64,000 nucleotides of DNA. Source: Styela clava. Lineage: Eukaryota > Chordata > Ascidiacea > Stolidobranchia > Styelidae. Shown here one piece after another: positions 48,501 through 57,732 of this stretch. The stretch spans positions 20,489,135-20,553,134 of the forward strand of contig NC_135255.1 in the NCBI RefSeq assembly GCF_964204865.1, in the 5' to 3' direction. Positions within the stretch are counted from its first letter, which is position 1; the number at the start of each line of letters is the position of its first letter. The position numbers were made by a program, and so were the translations under genes. The notes below the pieces were generated by a model that did no database searches, was not told where the DNA came from, and saw only the letters and a program-made list of their open reading frames with translations.

Positions 48501-49433
48501 CTAGAGCAGGGGTGTGTAACCTTTAATACAGGAGGTGCAGATAGAATTAACTGGGTGAAACCGTGGGTCGCACCTTTATTTAACATTTCTAGTAGGCTCA
48601 GTAGTTACAGAAACGAAAATTTTGAATATTGATCTTGTGACAAACGTTGTCTGCATAAGCTAGCTGTTAGGGCATTGTAAAGTCATAGATAATAAATTGG
48701 ACTTCGGTATAGGCTTCACAACGTATATTAAATTACTCGCTCGTACCAAATTAAATTAAAAAATTGTTTCCAAATTGGCGCTTCTCATCGGGTCGCACAA
48801 TCGTTCCGTGGGGGCCACAATTTTGCTGTGGGCAGCAGGTTGCACAGCCCTGTCTTGAAGAGTTTCAACCATAATATAACCTACCTTTAACAAAGCATAT
48901 ATCTGTTGTTCCAATGGAGTTTTTGGTTTGAACTTCTGAACAAAATCGTCAACGGTGTTAAGATGTAAATTTTCATGCTTAAGCGGGAATGATAATTGTT
49001 CTGAGTTGCGATTTCGTTTCACGATGTCGTCCCACCGAGAAACTTTTTCCGACGTCTGATCATACGCTGCATCTCTCTCCACCCGGTCTGCAGCCACTTT
49101 CGGTAACAAGGGGGCTAATTGGGTATTTGAGTTTTCAACTTTGGAGAGACCTTTTTTCAATAAATTAACGTTCACTGTTTCTTTTAAACTTTTTATAAGG
49201 TCATGAGCTTTGACTTTTGAACCCGCATTCAAAGAATAAATTGAAACATCATTAGTTGCTTCTGAACGCTGCTCATTTTTCAATTTTTTCTCGTCACTTT
49301 TGGATTCGATACCCAGCGAGTTAAGAAGATTATTATGCCTTTCTGCTTCATCGCCACTGTCGTTTTCTTCATCTGTAAACTCTCTCTCTTTTTCGTTGCT
49401 CTCAAATTTCTCGAGAGCATCCAAAGAATCCAT
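36515..49433 (-). CDS. UTP14A: U3 small nucleolar RNA-associated protein UTP14 (10-exon gene model)
   Basis: Nucleolar component of the small-subunit processome, needed for 18S rRNA processing; in yeast it activates the helicase Dhr1. Exons on the minus strand: 49433-48885, 44129-43945, 43260-43123, 42561-42395, 41824-41697, 41107-40973, 39673-39587, 38412-37729, 37239-37132, 36700-36515. All introns are GT-AG, phases agree throughout, and the product is 788 aa (human about 771). Landmarks are KTPLEQQIYALLK at the end of exon 1, EARRRRAELQKHRALLSY in exon 2, GSKWAKNRMLMAKYD in exon 4, NPWLRQ in exon 5, and TLPGWGEWGGVGLKPSKRR with VIINEKRN in exon 8. Acidic stretches lie in the middle, and the end is Lys/Arg-rich. 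A Met 18 codons upstream (49487) is an alternative start. The longest introns hold repeats. Confidence 0.95.
38445..38650. mobile_element. Mariner-like MITE remnant in UTP14 intron 7
   Basis: The sequence starts caggtcccgttac and ends ggaaaccctata. The inner 'tcaattttgttatgaagtca' and 'ggtatcaagaaattcctttt' match the family M copies at 22176 and 53439. Its left end lies about 30 bp from the exon 8 acceptor, so it probably covers the branch-point region. Confidence 0.6.
40355..40590. mobile_element. Foldback MITE (family A, long form) in UTP14 intron 6
   Basis: Left arm ggcgctccagaagtatgtg and right arm cacatacttcaggagcaccc. It has the long-form interior with ggttagggttaggc and 'attttagttctattacgagt'. 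A second, more decayed relative follows at about 40700-40905, starting ggctctccagaagtgtgag and ending about acacactacgggagtacc. Confidence 0.75.
40700..40905. mobile_element. Decayed foldback MITE, family A
   Basis: The element keeps the terminal ggctctccagaagtgtgag, 'actcgtaatagaactaaaat' and 'tggcctaaccctaacctgat', and ends near cactacgggagtacc. It lies in UTP14 intron 6, next to exon 6 and to another copy. Confidence 0.55.
41299..41551. mobile_element. hAT-like remnant in UTP14 intron 5
   Basis: This is an inverted relative of the repeat at 15298-15905, with 'cacaactaaactaaaaccga', 'taacactgtaaatattgttc' and the right end ccttgcctacccctg. It carries the target site interrupted in the 15.4-kb copy but has no insertion there, so it serves as an empty-site comparison. 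Confidence 0.55.
41900..42331. mobile_element. hAT-like MITE remnant in UTP14 intron 4
   Basis: Shares 'aggttgcaagtcattggcgg', 'gaaaacaattgaatattttc' and 'taaaccatttgcactcacc'-like text with 17863-18284. The right end tagtttgccgacccctg is well kept; the left end is decayed. It lies between exons 4 and 5 of UTP14. Confidence 0.7.
43341..43582. mobile_element. Small hAT-like remnant in UTP14 intron 2
   Basis: Ends cagtggttccaaacctt and ttgggagccactg are imperfect inverted repeats. Flanks do not give a matching 8-bp duplication, so only the ends support the call. A SINE lies immediately to the right. Confidence 0.5.
43597..43860 (+). mobile_element. tRNA-derived SINE (family S) in UTP14 intron 2
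   Basis: The plus strand reads tcgtgctgagcgtttggaa, then 'cctgtgtaggttcgaatccc' with the B-box, then 'caccatcaagtccatgcttt', 'gtaaccggaccagaaacgtt' and a tail 'aaatatgtaaatcccatcct'. It is antisense to UTP14. Head and body match 28450-28735 read in reverse. Confidence 0.75.
44306..44778. mobile_element. hAT-like MITE (473 bp) with perfect 8-bp target duplication in UTP14 intron 1
   Basis: Ends cagggtggtccaaac and ctttggaccaccctg are near-perfect inverted repeats. Flanks are atatagat at 44298-44305 and 44779-44786, perfectly matched. gtggcccgc-type motifs are repeated inside both ends. It interrupts an older hAT-like remnant whose parts flank it (starting caggggtgagcaaa at about 44181). A longer relative in the opposite orientation is 47507-48498. 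Confidence 0.87.
45030..45485. repeat. 88-bp minisatellite, about 5 copies, in UTP14 intron 1
   Basis: The phrase gggttgttgcgttttaac recurs at about 45076, 45163, 45251, 45339 and 45427, so the period is 87-88 bp. Each unit also has gtagcgctaacgc, caataaa and gtgtctaaaatct. Units differ at a few sites. Open frames read through the array because the unit lacks stops in one minus-strand frame. I see no reason to call them protein. Confidence 0.9.
46100..46440 (-). mobile_element. Retroelement 3' fragment / SINE (family R) in UTP14 intron 1
   Basis: This is an inverted copy of the block at 20262-20542. It starts 'attacttatcgattttaatc', runs through 'tgttgataggtatttgtctg', a tgtctgtctgtttgtctg tract and 'cgatatctcacgaaag', and ends 'cgataagtcttcggtctctg'. 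In this orientation it is in the sense of the family on the minus strand. Confidence 0.7.
47507..48498. mobile_element. hAT-like element (992 bp) containing a nested repeat-rich segment, UTP14 intron 1
   Basis: Ends cagggtggtccaaggttg and ggtttggaccaccctg are inverted. Flanks tcttagag (47499-47506) and tcctagag (48499-48506) form an 8-bp duplication with one mismatch. The outer parts match 44306-44778 in reverse. The middle (about 47644-48198) is absent from that shorter copy and is full of ggacttagc and gctaagtcc motifs, so it looks like another element nested inside. Confidence 0.75.
48507..48852. mobile_element. hAT-like element abutting the previous one
   Basis: The left end caggggtgtgtaacc directly follows the target duplication of 47507-48498, and the right end ggttgcacagccctg lies 32 bp from the UTP14 exon 1 donor. 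The family is shared with 29757-29998 and about 50870-51003. The flanks tcctagag and tcttgaag match only loosely. Confidence 0.6.
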
Positions 49434-49754
49434 GATTGTAATTATGATTGAAGACCGATAATTAGTAAATGATTTAACTAGATACAAGAAAAAGATTGAA
49501 AATTAATAGATGATTCACCACAGAATTCAATATTAACATGAAGAACATTAAAAAGCAAAGAATTATTCACAGAATAGAGCAATAAGCAAAGTCTAAATAG
49601 ATTAATATAATACAACAATATATAACATTTAAACTGATAACTAATCATTGAACAATACATATATTTATATCGGCGCAACATGCAGATAATTATAAATAGT
49701 TTTTCATTACATATGTGATTACTTGATAAAAGACTTTGTTCCAGACGTCTCGTC

Positions 49755-49891
49755 CAGGGGTGTAGCCAGCGGAGCGGTTTTGAACGTTGGAACCCCCGTT
49801 TTAAAATGCAAAAACGCTTTCTCTTACGACCTAACTTGGCAATTATAAATTTTAGAATCCGTCCATTTGACAATTCCTGGCTGCGCCCCTA
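49755..49891. mobile_element. Short hAT-like MITE (137 bp)
   Basis: Ends caggggtgtagccag and ctggctgcgccccta are inverted repeats. Flanks gtctcgtc and gtttcgtc form an 8-bp duplication with one mismatch. Pieces of the same family appear near 2070-2110 (ccccctggcttcgccc) and 37360 (cagggtgcagccag). Confidence 0.65.
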
Positions 49892-50064
49892 GTTTCGTCC
49901 CACAAACTTTTCCGACATTAAATTTGAGTTATCATTTTTTGAAATATTTTTATGGATATTTATTCATAGCACAAGCGCCATATATTGTTTGCCTGCCGGC
50001 AATACAACTATAACTGTGACCAAATAAATATATAAATTTACATGCATTTGTACGGTACCAAAAT

Positions 50065-50200
50065 CTGGTCTGACATATGATGAATGCACATGCAAAACCT
50101 GGAGCAGATTCAATCTCGCTTTCGTGAGATATTGCGTGTATCTAACAGACAGACAAATACCTATCAACATACTTACCGATTAAAATCGATAAGTAATGAT
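50065..50200 (+). mobile_element. Retroelement 3' fragment / SINE (family R)
   Basis: Short copy from 'gacatatgatgaatgcacat' to 'ttaaaatcgataagtaat', with the usual 'cgctttcgtgagatattgcg' and cagacagacaaa tract. It is truncated on its left, consistent with 5' truncation and a fixed gataagtaat 3' end. Confidence 0.7.
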
Positions 50201-51112
50201 AACTCAAACCATCTTATGCTGCTTTAAGGTCGGAAAAGTCTGTGAGACAGAAAGTGCGTGAATCTGATTACACTGCCTAGATTTGCAAGATCAAACCAAG
50301 AACGACCAAAAATCATTAATAATCATCTATTCTAAAATTTGAAAAAAAAATATCAATATTTCTTCGACTTCAATGTACATTTAAAGAAAATTCATAACGG
50401 GAGTCTTACCAGAATGACTGAATGTAGCTCATAAAATAGAGCGTGCTTGGCATGACAATCATTACCCATATATCCTCGCATATAAGCCAAGTTGAAAACT
50501 AAAAATGCAGCATATACATGCATAACTCTGATCGCACTATATAAAATTTAACTTATACGACTTAACACAAAATTTCACTAATTCCTTTCTGTCCCCATTT
50601 GCTTTGATAGGTGCGTACAACGTGTTATGATTTGTAGGGGCGCCTTATATGCTAATATTTATAAATTCACCATTTTAGGACTGTCGAATTATATGCGAGA
50701 TCATCTTATATGCAATGACATACAGTTTATTATTCACCATATTGAAAATACTCTGTATGGCCATAACATAGAAAATAAAACAGAATTTTAGGGTGAAAGA
50801 AAACTAACACTGGTTATCAAGCAGTATCAATCATATTCCCAAGACCCAAAAATCACACCATAATAAGCCAGATATAAATAACTGGGTGGAACCGCAGGGA
50901 CCCAACTTTTATTCAATAATGGCTATCTCATAGTTGCAGGCAAAAAAAAAATTCGCGGGGCGCACAATGTTTTATTGAAGGCCGCAGGTAGCACACCCCT
51001 GATTTAGCACATGCAAGTGCTTCTTATTTGTCTGCAGATCTGCAAACTCCTGAGCCCACATCCCTAGTTGTAAAAGTCAGAAATAATATTTAGAATGCTC
51101 TTCTTAAATCAG

Positions 51113-51814
51113 CTAATGTAACCAGTATATCAGAATGAGTATAATACAGATGGACACAACGGAAGCCATGATAAGCGAGTCCCTTTGCTTCCTCATTTTA
51201 ATTCGTCGAACGAGACTATTAAGAGCGGGGAACCGATTAGCAAGGTTATTCAATCTCGTTGTCATATTTTTGAAAATTTTTCGCTGCGTTCCCAAATTTT
51301 CTTTCGTTGCCATGGCGATGTCGATTGCCTCGCTGGCAAGGCGATCAGAGTTCCTTAAATGTTCGTTTTCTTTTAGATAAAGATCGGTACGTCGACTATT
51401 AGCTCCGCTTCCGCTTTTGTAAGCGTCGATATCACGTCGAACTGATCCGATTAAATCCTCCCTTTCACGATGAGCGACGATATTGCTCTTGGTCTTGGCA
51501 AATTCATGAGTGTAGTCTTGAAGTATGTCCCTGTGTCGTTGTAGAGTATGCATTGCAGAACTTGGACCGTTAATTGCTTCGCTGTGATTGGCCATCATGT
51601 CGTTTACGCCCGTTAATTTCGCCAGAAGTTGTTCGATTTCCATCGCCATGGTTTCAAACATTCGTTCGCTGCTCGAATTCCCAAGAAGAGGTGTATGGTC
51701 GCTTGCGTGGCTGCTATAACTTGTCCCGAGTTTGCTAAACGAGACTAGTTTTAGGTCGAGTTCGTTCTCAAGTCGGCGAGCTTGTTTCCTTAGGTCCTCC
51801 CATTGGTTCGTCAT
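51113..51814 (-). CDS. GOSR1: Golgi SNAP receptor complex member 1 (GOS28, Qb-SNARE)
   Basis: A 233-aa Qb-SNARE that acts in ER-to-Golgi and intra-Golgi vesicle fusion, anchored in the Golgi membrane by a C-terminal helix. The chosen Met at 51814 gives MTNQWEDLRKQARRLENELD, matching the start of animal GOS28. The open frame extends 16 codons further to 51862, but that extension does not resemble the family. Landmarks are DLKLVSFSKLGTSYS, MFETMAMEIEQLLAKLTGVN, LQRHRDILQDYTHEF, the SNARE region SDRLASEAIDIAMATKENLG through NRFPALNSL, and a hydrophobic tail ending IILILIYWLH. The coding region is one exon; vertebrate orthologues are split into many. Confidence 0.96.
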   Translation of the reverse strand: MTNQWEDLRKQARRLENELDLKLVSFSKLGTSYSSHASDHTPLLGNSSSERMFETMAMEIEQLLAKLTGVNDMMANHSEAINGPSSAMHTLQRHRDILQDYTHEFAKTKSNIVAHREREDLIGSVRRDIDAYKSGSGANSRRTDLYLKENEHLRNSDRLASEAIDIAMATKENLGTQRKIFKNMTTRLNNLANRFPALNSLVRRIKMRKQRDSLIMASVVSICIILILIYWLH

Positions 51815-52226
51815 TTTTCTCATCAAAAATTTCAAAAATTGTTCCGATGTAGAGACCACCAATATTCAAAATATGGAGTCACCCGGTAGAAATTCGCAAA
51901 CAATAAAACAGAAGTATGATAATATCCCAATTTGTGTACTACAATAATGAAGTATACAGTCTTTTCCAGTCGTCAGCCTCACATAGGGATAAATAGCAAC
52001 AGTTCCACAATCAGAATCACAGCGTTGGCTATCTTATTTCTGTAACAAGATAAATCTAAAATTCTAAAAAAATACATTTCATTATACAAACTATTTGAAA
52101 TCAAATTATATGTACATCGCGCAGATTCTCAAAAAAAAGTGCAGCTATAAGTAGAATCACAATTAAAAAAAATGGTGCATTTTACGAAAACTTTTCGCTA
52201 ACCAGAATGCCTAAAAAATTTAATTA

Positions 52227-52436
52227 CCATATATCCTCCCATATAAGCCAAGATAACTAAAAAAAAAGTTGCCAAACTTACGGGGCGGCTTATACGACCA
52301 TAGCTCTGATCGCACTAAAGCAACCTTTGCTGTGATAGGTGCGTGCAGCGTGTTATGATTTAAAGGGCCAGTTTTAATGTGAATTTTGATGATTCAACCA
52401 CTTTAGGGGGCCGGCTTATATTCGAGGATATATGGG
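52227..52436. mobile_element. TA-flanked MITE, Tc1/mariner-like (210 bp)
   Basis: Ends ccatatatcctcccatataag and the inverse of 'cttatattcgaggatatatg' face each other, with TA on both sides (52225-52226, 52437-52438). The interior contains 'tagctctgatcgcactaaa' and 'tgataggtgcgtgcagcgtg'. Decayed relatives lie at about 50466-50706 and 22975-23250. Confidence 0.75.
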
Positions 52437-52699
52437 TAGTAACATAAGTATAAAAACTCAAAATTTTCACCCAAAATATCAAATTTTATATGTAACACTC
52501 CCCCAGCTTATAATAACTCATTAGGAACAATTTAGTGACAAGAAAATTCAATTTTCACAAAATACATTCAAGTTTTCAAGTAATATACCAACTAACAGTG
52601 GACGGCTACAAATCACAGTGAAATGTGTCCAACCAGCAATGCATACTAACTACCTTTGATGTTATTATTTTTGAACTTGATGGCAAAATGCATTGAAAT

Positions 52700-53060
52700 A
52701 AACCACAAAATCAATGAAGTATAACTTTAACAGAATAGTCCCATTTGAACCGGGTGGGTAAAATTCTGACTGCCCGCCTCATTGGTTAAACCCAAGGAGC
52801 AATTGAGCATATATTGACAAAATCATCCTATTTAGAACAGATGGATAAAGTTCTGACTGCCATGCCTCATTACTTGAACCTTAAAAGCAATGGAGCATGA
52901 CTTTGACAGAATATGCCTAATTGAAACAAAGTAATAAAATTCTGACTGTCATGCTTCATTAGTTAAACACAAGATAGCATATATTATTGACACAATAATC
53001 CTATGTAGGATAAAATTCTCACTGCAATGCTTTGTTACTTGAACCCAAACAGCAATGAAA
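52700..53060. repeat. Diverged tandem repeat of about 100 bp
   Basis: 'aaaattctgactgc' or a close form occurs near 52760, 52855, 52936 and 53015, each followed by a version of 'catgcctcattacttgaacc' and later 'agcaatggagcatgactttg'. Three to four units can be aligned by eye with many differences. Confidence 0.6.
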
Positions 53061-53438
53061 GATATATAGACAGAACATTCTATGGGAATAGCCATAGCTA
53101 GAAAGTTGATTATCTGATTCTGGTTCCATGGACTTGGATATATGATAAAAAGTGAAACGCCAATATTTTCACAATGTTGTTAAAAGGCACCCTTGCTTCA
53201 ATCAAAAAAATATGTTACTAAACTCTACCATAAAAATCATTATTAAATTAATTATCATAAAATTATTCAACAGTGGACATTGGAACTACTACAGTGGCTA
53301 AATTAGAAAAAAATAAAATTGATTTGGGGTAATAAATACAGTGATTCAACAGTCTTTTATTACAATTAGGATTCTGCTACTACCATAAATTTGTACATGA
53401 AATGAGGTGTAAAACCTATATCTAATATGATATAAATA

Positions 53439-53766
53439 CAGGGCGTTCATAAAGTCTACATCATTACAATTATAAAGTCTGGTCTCAAGATTCGTTTATT
53501 TTAATCAGCGTTTATTTAAATTTCTTACATCATTCAATACACCTGTAGAGGAAAACAAACTATAATATAGTATCAATAAATTTCTATTCACACAATTTCT
53601 AAATTTTGTTATGAAGTCAGTTCTCAATATACCTTAACCAGGTTTGTTTTATCCGAATCAATGCTTGTTCATTTATTAATTAATACATAATGGCCATTAA
53701 ATATTTATGGTATAGATAAATTACCTTACAATTTGAGAAAAAATTTAGAACTTTATGAATACCCTG
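53439..53766. mobile_element. Mariner-like MITE (328 bp), family M
   Basis: Left end cagggcgttcataaagtc and right end actttatgaataccctg are inverted, with TA immediately outside both ends. The interior contains a partial internal repeat: 'agattcgtttattttaatca' and 'aggtttgttttatccgaatc' are similar halves. The best preserved of three copies in the window. Confidence 0.78.
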
Positions 53767-53809
53767 TATAATATGTGATATAAAAAAATTAAAATTGTGC
53801 AAAAAATAA

Positions 53810-55525
53810 CTATCTGTGCTTCGGAGATTTTCTTCCTCCTTTCCCAGATTTTCGTTCTTGCTGACTCGTTGCGGTAGTAGCGCTACTTTCTTCGATTTTT
53901 TCTTCTTCCAAAGTTGCGTCGAGCTCGACTAATAACGGTGGAAAATCTGCGTTCGTTTCTTCTAATAACTTATGAAATTCACTTCTATCCTCGATTATCT
54001 TTTTCACAGCGTTAAAAACTACAATGTCGCTAATCGCTGTGCTTGGATGAGCCGCTCCAGGTGTGATAAATACAGCTTGAATAATTCGAGAGCGAAGACG
54101 TTCGAATCTTGTCGACATTTGCTCAGCGGAAACTCGAGATAATTGCTCCAGACGTCGCATATCTTCCAAATCACGACATAGGTGTTTGATCTCCTCCGAC
54201 TGTTTTTTATCTAGCTCGCCACCTTTTTTAATTTTTTTGTGACTCTCCCTAATTTCTTTGCTCTGTTTGTCAGACTTTTCCTTCAATTTGTCAGCTTTTT
54301 GTTGAATCTCATTAAAAGCGTTCTTCAGGATTGTCAACTCATGTTCAGTTTCAGCATTCATATCGCTGTGTTTTCTTCTTTCCCGCAAGTCAGAGAACTT
54401 TTTCGACATTGTCCTAGCCTCTGCTAAAGCTTCGTTCATCTGAAATTCGGCTTTCTCAACTTGGGATGTCAATTTCATTACTTTGTTTTCAGTGCTTTCT
54501 AAATCACGCTGTAAAGCGTTTATGAAGCCGTCATTCATAACCAATTCTTTTTGCGACGTTTCAAGACGATCTTGCAACTCAGAAATTATTTGCTCTCTTT
54601 TAACAAGCTCTTCTCTCATAGCCATGACCTCGTCTTCAGGGGTTAATTTCTCGGGAGCCATCTTGTCGAATTGTTCTCGTAAAGCGTCTGCATCAGCATT
54701 AGCGCTTCGTAACGACTCGCGAACACTTTCGACTTTTTCGTCATATTCTTGTGGATTTTTTTGGAAAGAACCCTCTGGTTCAGAAATTGTTGTGCTTGTT
54801 TCGTCAACATAAATCAAAGGCTTTTTTGCTCCACTAGATGGCGTACTTGAGCGAGATTTCTGCTGCGATTCTCTTTCTAAGAATTCAATTTTTTCTTGGA
54901 ATTGAGAAATAATCTTATCATTCTTTTTGCATTCTTCTTCAAATGGTCCAAGACGAACAATTTCGTCCGTCAAAATTTGCGTTCTCTTACGCAGATCCGC
55001 CACAATTGCCTCTAATTCCGTTTCTTGAGTCGTTTTTATGACAACATTTTGTGCCAACTGTCTTCTAAGGTCAAATATTTCGTTATCTTTTTGTTTAGAA
55101 TCAATTTCGAAAGCACTCAAGCGGTTAATCTCATCGCCCATTTGTAGAAGGCGTTCTTCTTTTTCTCTTAGCATAGCCATGTACCAGGGTTGTTCTTTTT
55201 GTAACGTCTCCTGGACTTCCGGTTCAACCGTTTTTGGCCGTTCTTGCCGGTTAACAGGGCTTCCACTTTCGAGAATTTCACGAGATGACAATTTAACATG
55301 ACCCTCTGAACCATATCTGGTTGTCATTCGCATATTTCTCGGCGCCGATTTCGACCTCTCATTTATGGCTAAAGGAGAAATCGGTAAAATCTGATCTCTC
55401 GGGTTACCAGGTGCCGTATCAGGTCGTAAACTAAAATTATCCTCGCCGAAGCCGCTAGAAGATCTGCTGGTCATATTTTCGTAAATACTAGAGCCTTTGC
55501 GAGAAGTTTGGATAGAATGGCTCAT
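53810..55525 (-). CDS. Coiled-coil protein of unknown function (571 aa)
   Basis: One uninterrupted frame from Met at 55525. Residues 1 to about 110 are low-complexity and rich in Ser, Arg and Pro. About 112-132 reads EQPWYMAMLREKEERLLQMG, followed by INRLSAFE. From about 130 to 500 the sequence is mostly heptad-like coiled coil rich in Glu, Lys, Gln and Leu, broken near 230-260 by a Ser/Pro linker. The C-terminus is basic (GKGGRKSPKHR). The PWYM...LREKEERLL...LS.FE block faintly recalls CCDC27-like proteins, but I cannot confirm this, so no symbol is given. Codon use and length argue strongly for a real gene. No motor, kinase or membrane segment is visible. Confidence 0.85.
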   Translation of the reverse strand: MSHSIQTSRKGSSIYENMTSRSSSGFGEDNFSLRPDTAPGNPRDQILPISPLAINERSKSAPRNMRMTTRYGSEGHVKLSSREILESGSPVNRQERPKTVEPEVQETLQKEQPWYMAMLREKEERLLQMGDEINRLSAFEIDSKQKDNEIFDLRRQLAQNVVIKTTQETELEAIVADLRKRTQILTDEIVRLGPFEEECKKNDKIISQFQEKIEFLERESQQKSRSSTPSSGAKKPLIYVDETSTTISEPEGSFQKNPQEYDEKVESVRESLRSANADADALREQFDKMAPEKLTPEDEVMAMREELVKREQIISELQDRLETSQKELVMNDGFINALQRDLESTENKVMKLTSQVEKAEFQMNEALAEARTMSKKFSDLRERRKHSDMNAETEHELTILKNAFNEIQQKADKLKEKSDKQSKEIRESHKKIKKGGELDKKQSEEIKHLCRDLEDMRRLEQLSRVSAEQMSTRFERLRSRIIQAVFITPGAAHPSTAISDIVVFNAVKKIIEDRSEFHKLLEETNADFPPLLVELDATLEEEKIEESSATTATSQQERKSGKGGRKSPKHR

Positions 55526-56691
55526 CTTCTAACTGTGGTGCTTTTAATCCCACATGATAGCGAATATCTCAACAAAAAATACACTTTCTGACTTTGGAAA
55601 GAACTAATTCACCAGCGAGGCAGCAACACATCACCATACGCAAAATCAACAGCGTTTCCAAGGCGAGGGGTGATTGGAGTCGTCGGACTGACAGGTGGTC
55701 CTAGTTCGCCTTTTCCTGGGGATAAATAATCAGTATCAGTTTCGAACCCAGGCAGAGCGACCAGAGGTGCGATGTCAAGCGTATTCCCATTTCGTACAAA
55801 TTCTAAAGCAGTGATTTCTAACGGCCGGTCTGCGAAGTTTTTTTGTCGGTTCGCGAGAAATGCTGTTGTTTTTCTGCCAAACCGGAGACGCGTGCTTTTT
55901 CTGTTCTACATACTTTTAGTGATTAACATGACCATCCAAATATAAGGTGATTCATACTTCTTCGCCATGACATTCAGTAAGATATGAACCTATTGCGACC
56001 CTGCAGGTGGTCAAAAGACGTGCAACAAAAGCATGGGCCGCTGAGATCTTTTCCAGGTGAGGCACAGCAGGATTTGAGCTTGGTGACGGTTACGTTAACG
56101 ACGACTTTGTCATAATGTAATTTTTTTTTGAGGCGTCGAATAACCGCAGATATATTAATATGATGAACCCGACACATTGGACGAAAAAGAGAAAAAAAAA
56201 CTTGATTGAAGTTGTGATTCTACTTTACAGTCCAATAATATGAAAATATATGTTATTGTTTTTCTGTTCCAATCATATCAAATTTTTCCGTTCCGCGATA
56301 CATTATTATGCATAGTCATAAATTATTCCTGCTACAAAGTGCAATCGTGTCGTATGTATAATCAATTATGTTTATTAAATGTGTTTTTATCACAAAAAGG
56401 AGATTAAAGTCGATAATACATCCCGAATGAGATGGTTGACTTTCGTTTCCTTACACCCGCGATCTCCGCCTTATGATTTCAACATGGTTAGCCAGACCAA
56501 TAAGCATGCTCATTGGCCAGAGCTATCAGTCACTAGTCCATACTGAACCATTATATTATATATACGCTTTGTACTGAACTAAGCTTGTTTCTGAAATTTT
56601 CTGACTAATATATATGCCTTATCTAAGAGGGTAGGCGTGGTCATTTTCAAGAGTATTCCATACGGATCTTTTAGACTTGATTCCCATAAAC
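55526..56691. other. Intergenic region right of the coiled-coil gene
   Basis: No gene is seen. The 5' flank of the coiled-coil gene lies here. About 55735-55800 is a piece of the tRNA-derived SINE ('gtttcgaacccaggcagagc', 'agaggtgcgatg', 'agcgtattccca'). The rest is unremarkable AT-rich sequence. Confidence 0.55.
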
Positions 56692-57732
56692 CAGGGGTTC
56701 CCAAACCTATTTAGTCGCGGGCCAAAATTTTAAGGCGAGGATACTCGGGGGCCAGTAAAGGGGAGTGACCAAAAGAGCGCGACGTAACGGCTGGCGCTTG
56801 AATGCGCCCTGAAATTTTTTCTAAAAAATGGGCACGAAAATAGGGTGCAAGATTGGTTTTAGATACACGCAGTATCGCAGTTTGTTATGAAATAAAATTA
56901 ATAAGTATAATAGTTAGATGATAGAATACCCGAGAAATAACAAGTACGACTTTCAACAAGGACTTGCAACTGATAGCGACTAATGAAGTTACTTGCTCAT
57001 CTGAAATACGGCTCCTTATAAATGGCTACTCATATCATAGTCAAGTTTAATTTTCCATCCAGTAAAAATAACAAACAAAATTATGAGAAAAGTAAAATTG
57101 ACACACATTTTTACTGGAAAGCGAAGTCTCTGGGAACTGATTATTAAGCAGCGACACCCAAGGTTTGATATCTAATTAGGTTTGTAGTTGACTTTTTTTG
57201 AACATGTTCGTTTGACTTTTATATGAATCTAACAATGAATTAAATTTTGAAATACGCCGCTCACCCGTCAAATGATCGTAATTTGAAGAATGCTTCGTCT
57301 CATAATGGCGCTTGATGTTGTATTCTTTCAGAACAGGAATAGTTTGTTGACAAGGAAGACAAATCGCTGAAGTTTGATTCTTTTCAATAAAGAAATAAGA
57401 ACGCTGCCATTTATCCAAAAAACGTCTGTTTTCAGTGTCTAGTTTTCGTTTTTGTGACATCTTCAAGCTTTCTTAATATAGTGCTGATAACTAAAATACT
57501 GCCGTACGTAATCCTATTATAATTGAATTTTTATGATTATACACGCGCTCGAATTGTGGTAATGACGTAACAATTGGCGGCAACTAACAATTGACGCAAA
57601 AAGATGAACACATTTAAATTGTTAAACGTATTAGTATTTATTCGCTTTATAGTTTCACTAATGTTCGGCGGGCCATTTTAAATCGTCTTGCGGGCCGTAA
57701 TTGGCCCGCGGGCCGCGGTTTGGGAACCCCTG
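56692..57732 (-). mobile_element. hAT-like element (1041 bp) with perfect 8-bp target duplication and zinc-finger ORF
   Basis: Ends caggggttcccaaac and gtttgggaacccctg are perfect inverted repeats. Flanks are ccataaac at 56684-56691 and 57733-57740, perfectly matched. 'cgggcc' motifs are repeated near both ends. The only ORF with recognisable content is the 96-codon zinc-finger frame at 57176-57466. The catalytic part of a hAT transposase is absent. Confidence 0.92.
57176..57466 (-). CDS. N-terminal zinc-finger fragment of a hAT-type transposase
   Basis: The 96-aa frame starts with Lys/Arg-rich residues, then FLDKWQRSYFFIE, then a zinc motif CLPC-x14-H-x4-H (residues about 37-59, with EYNIKRHYETKH). 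This arrangement is typical of hAT-derived proteins such as GTF2IRD2, ZMYM6 and EPM2AIP1. The RNase-H-like catalytic domain and dimerisation region that should follow are missing. It lies inside the transposon at 56692-57732, so it is either a relic or a short DNA-binding product of a deleted element. Expression is unknown. Confidence 0.7.
   Translation of the reverse strand: MKMSQKRKLDTENRRFLDKWQRSYFFIEKNQTSAICLPCQQTIPVLKEYNIKRHYETKHSSNYDHLTGERRISKFNSLLDSYKSQTNMFKKSQLQT

Larger units (their letters stand above)
49434..51112. other. Intergenic region between UTP14 and GOSR1
   Basis: No gene is seen. It contains a 137-bp hAT-like MITE (49755-49891), a family R retroelement fragment (50065-50200), a decayed TA-flanked MITE related to 52227-52436 (about 50466-50706), and the right part of a caggggtgtg-type hAT element (about 50870-51003). 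The UTP14 promoter should lie just right of 49433, but no defined motif is recognised. Confidence 0.6.
51815..53809. other. Intergenic region between GOSR1 and the coiled-coil gene
   Basis: No gene is seen. It holds two TA-flanked MITEs (52227-52436 and 53439-53766) and AT-rich sequence. At about 52700-53060 the phrase 'aaaattctgactgc(c/t)' plus 'gcctcatt(a/g)(c/g)tt(g/a)aac' recurs three to four times at roughly 100-bp spacing, an old tandem repeat. Confidence 0.6.

Noticed and set aside
43908-48632. Similar proteins at 43908-44465 and 48174-48632 (FFDY..NVTR...AAGHMWP)
   Set aside because: The shared part is the hAT MITE sequence itself. In the first, the real coding part is only UTP14 exon 2.
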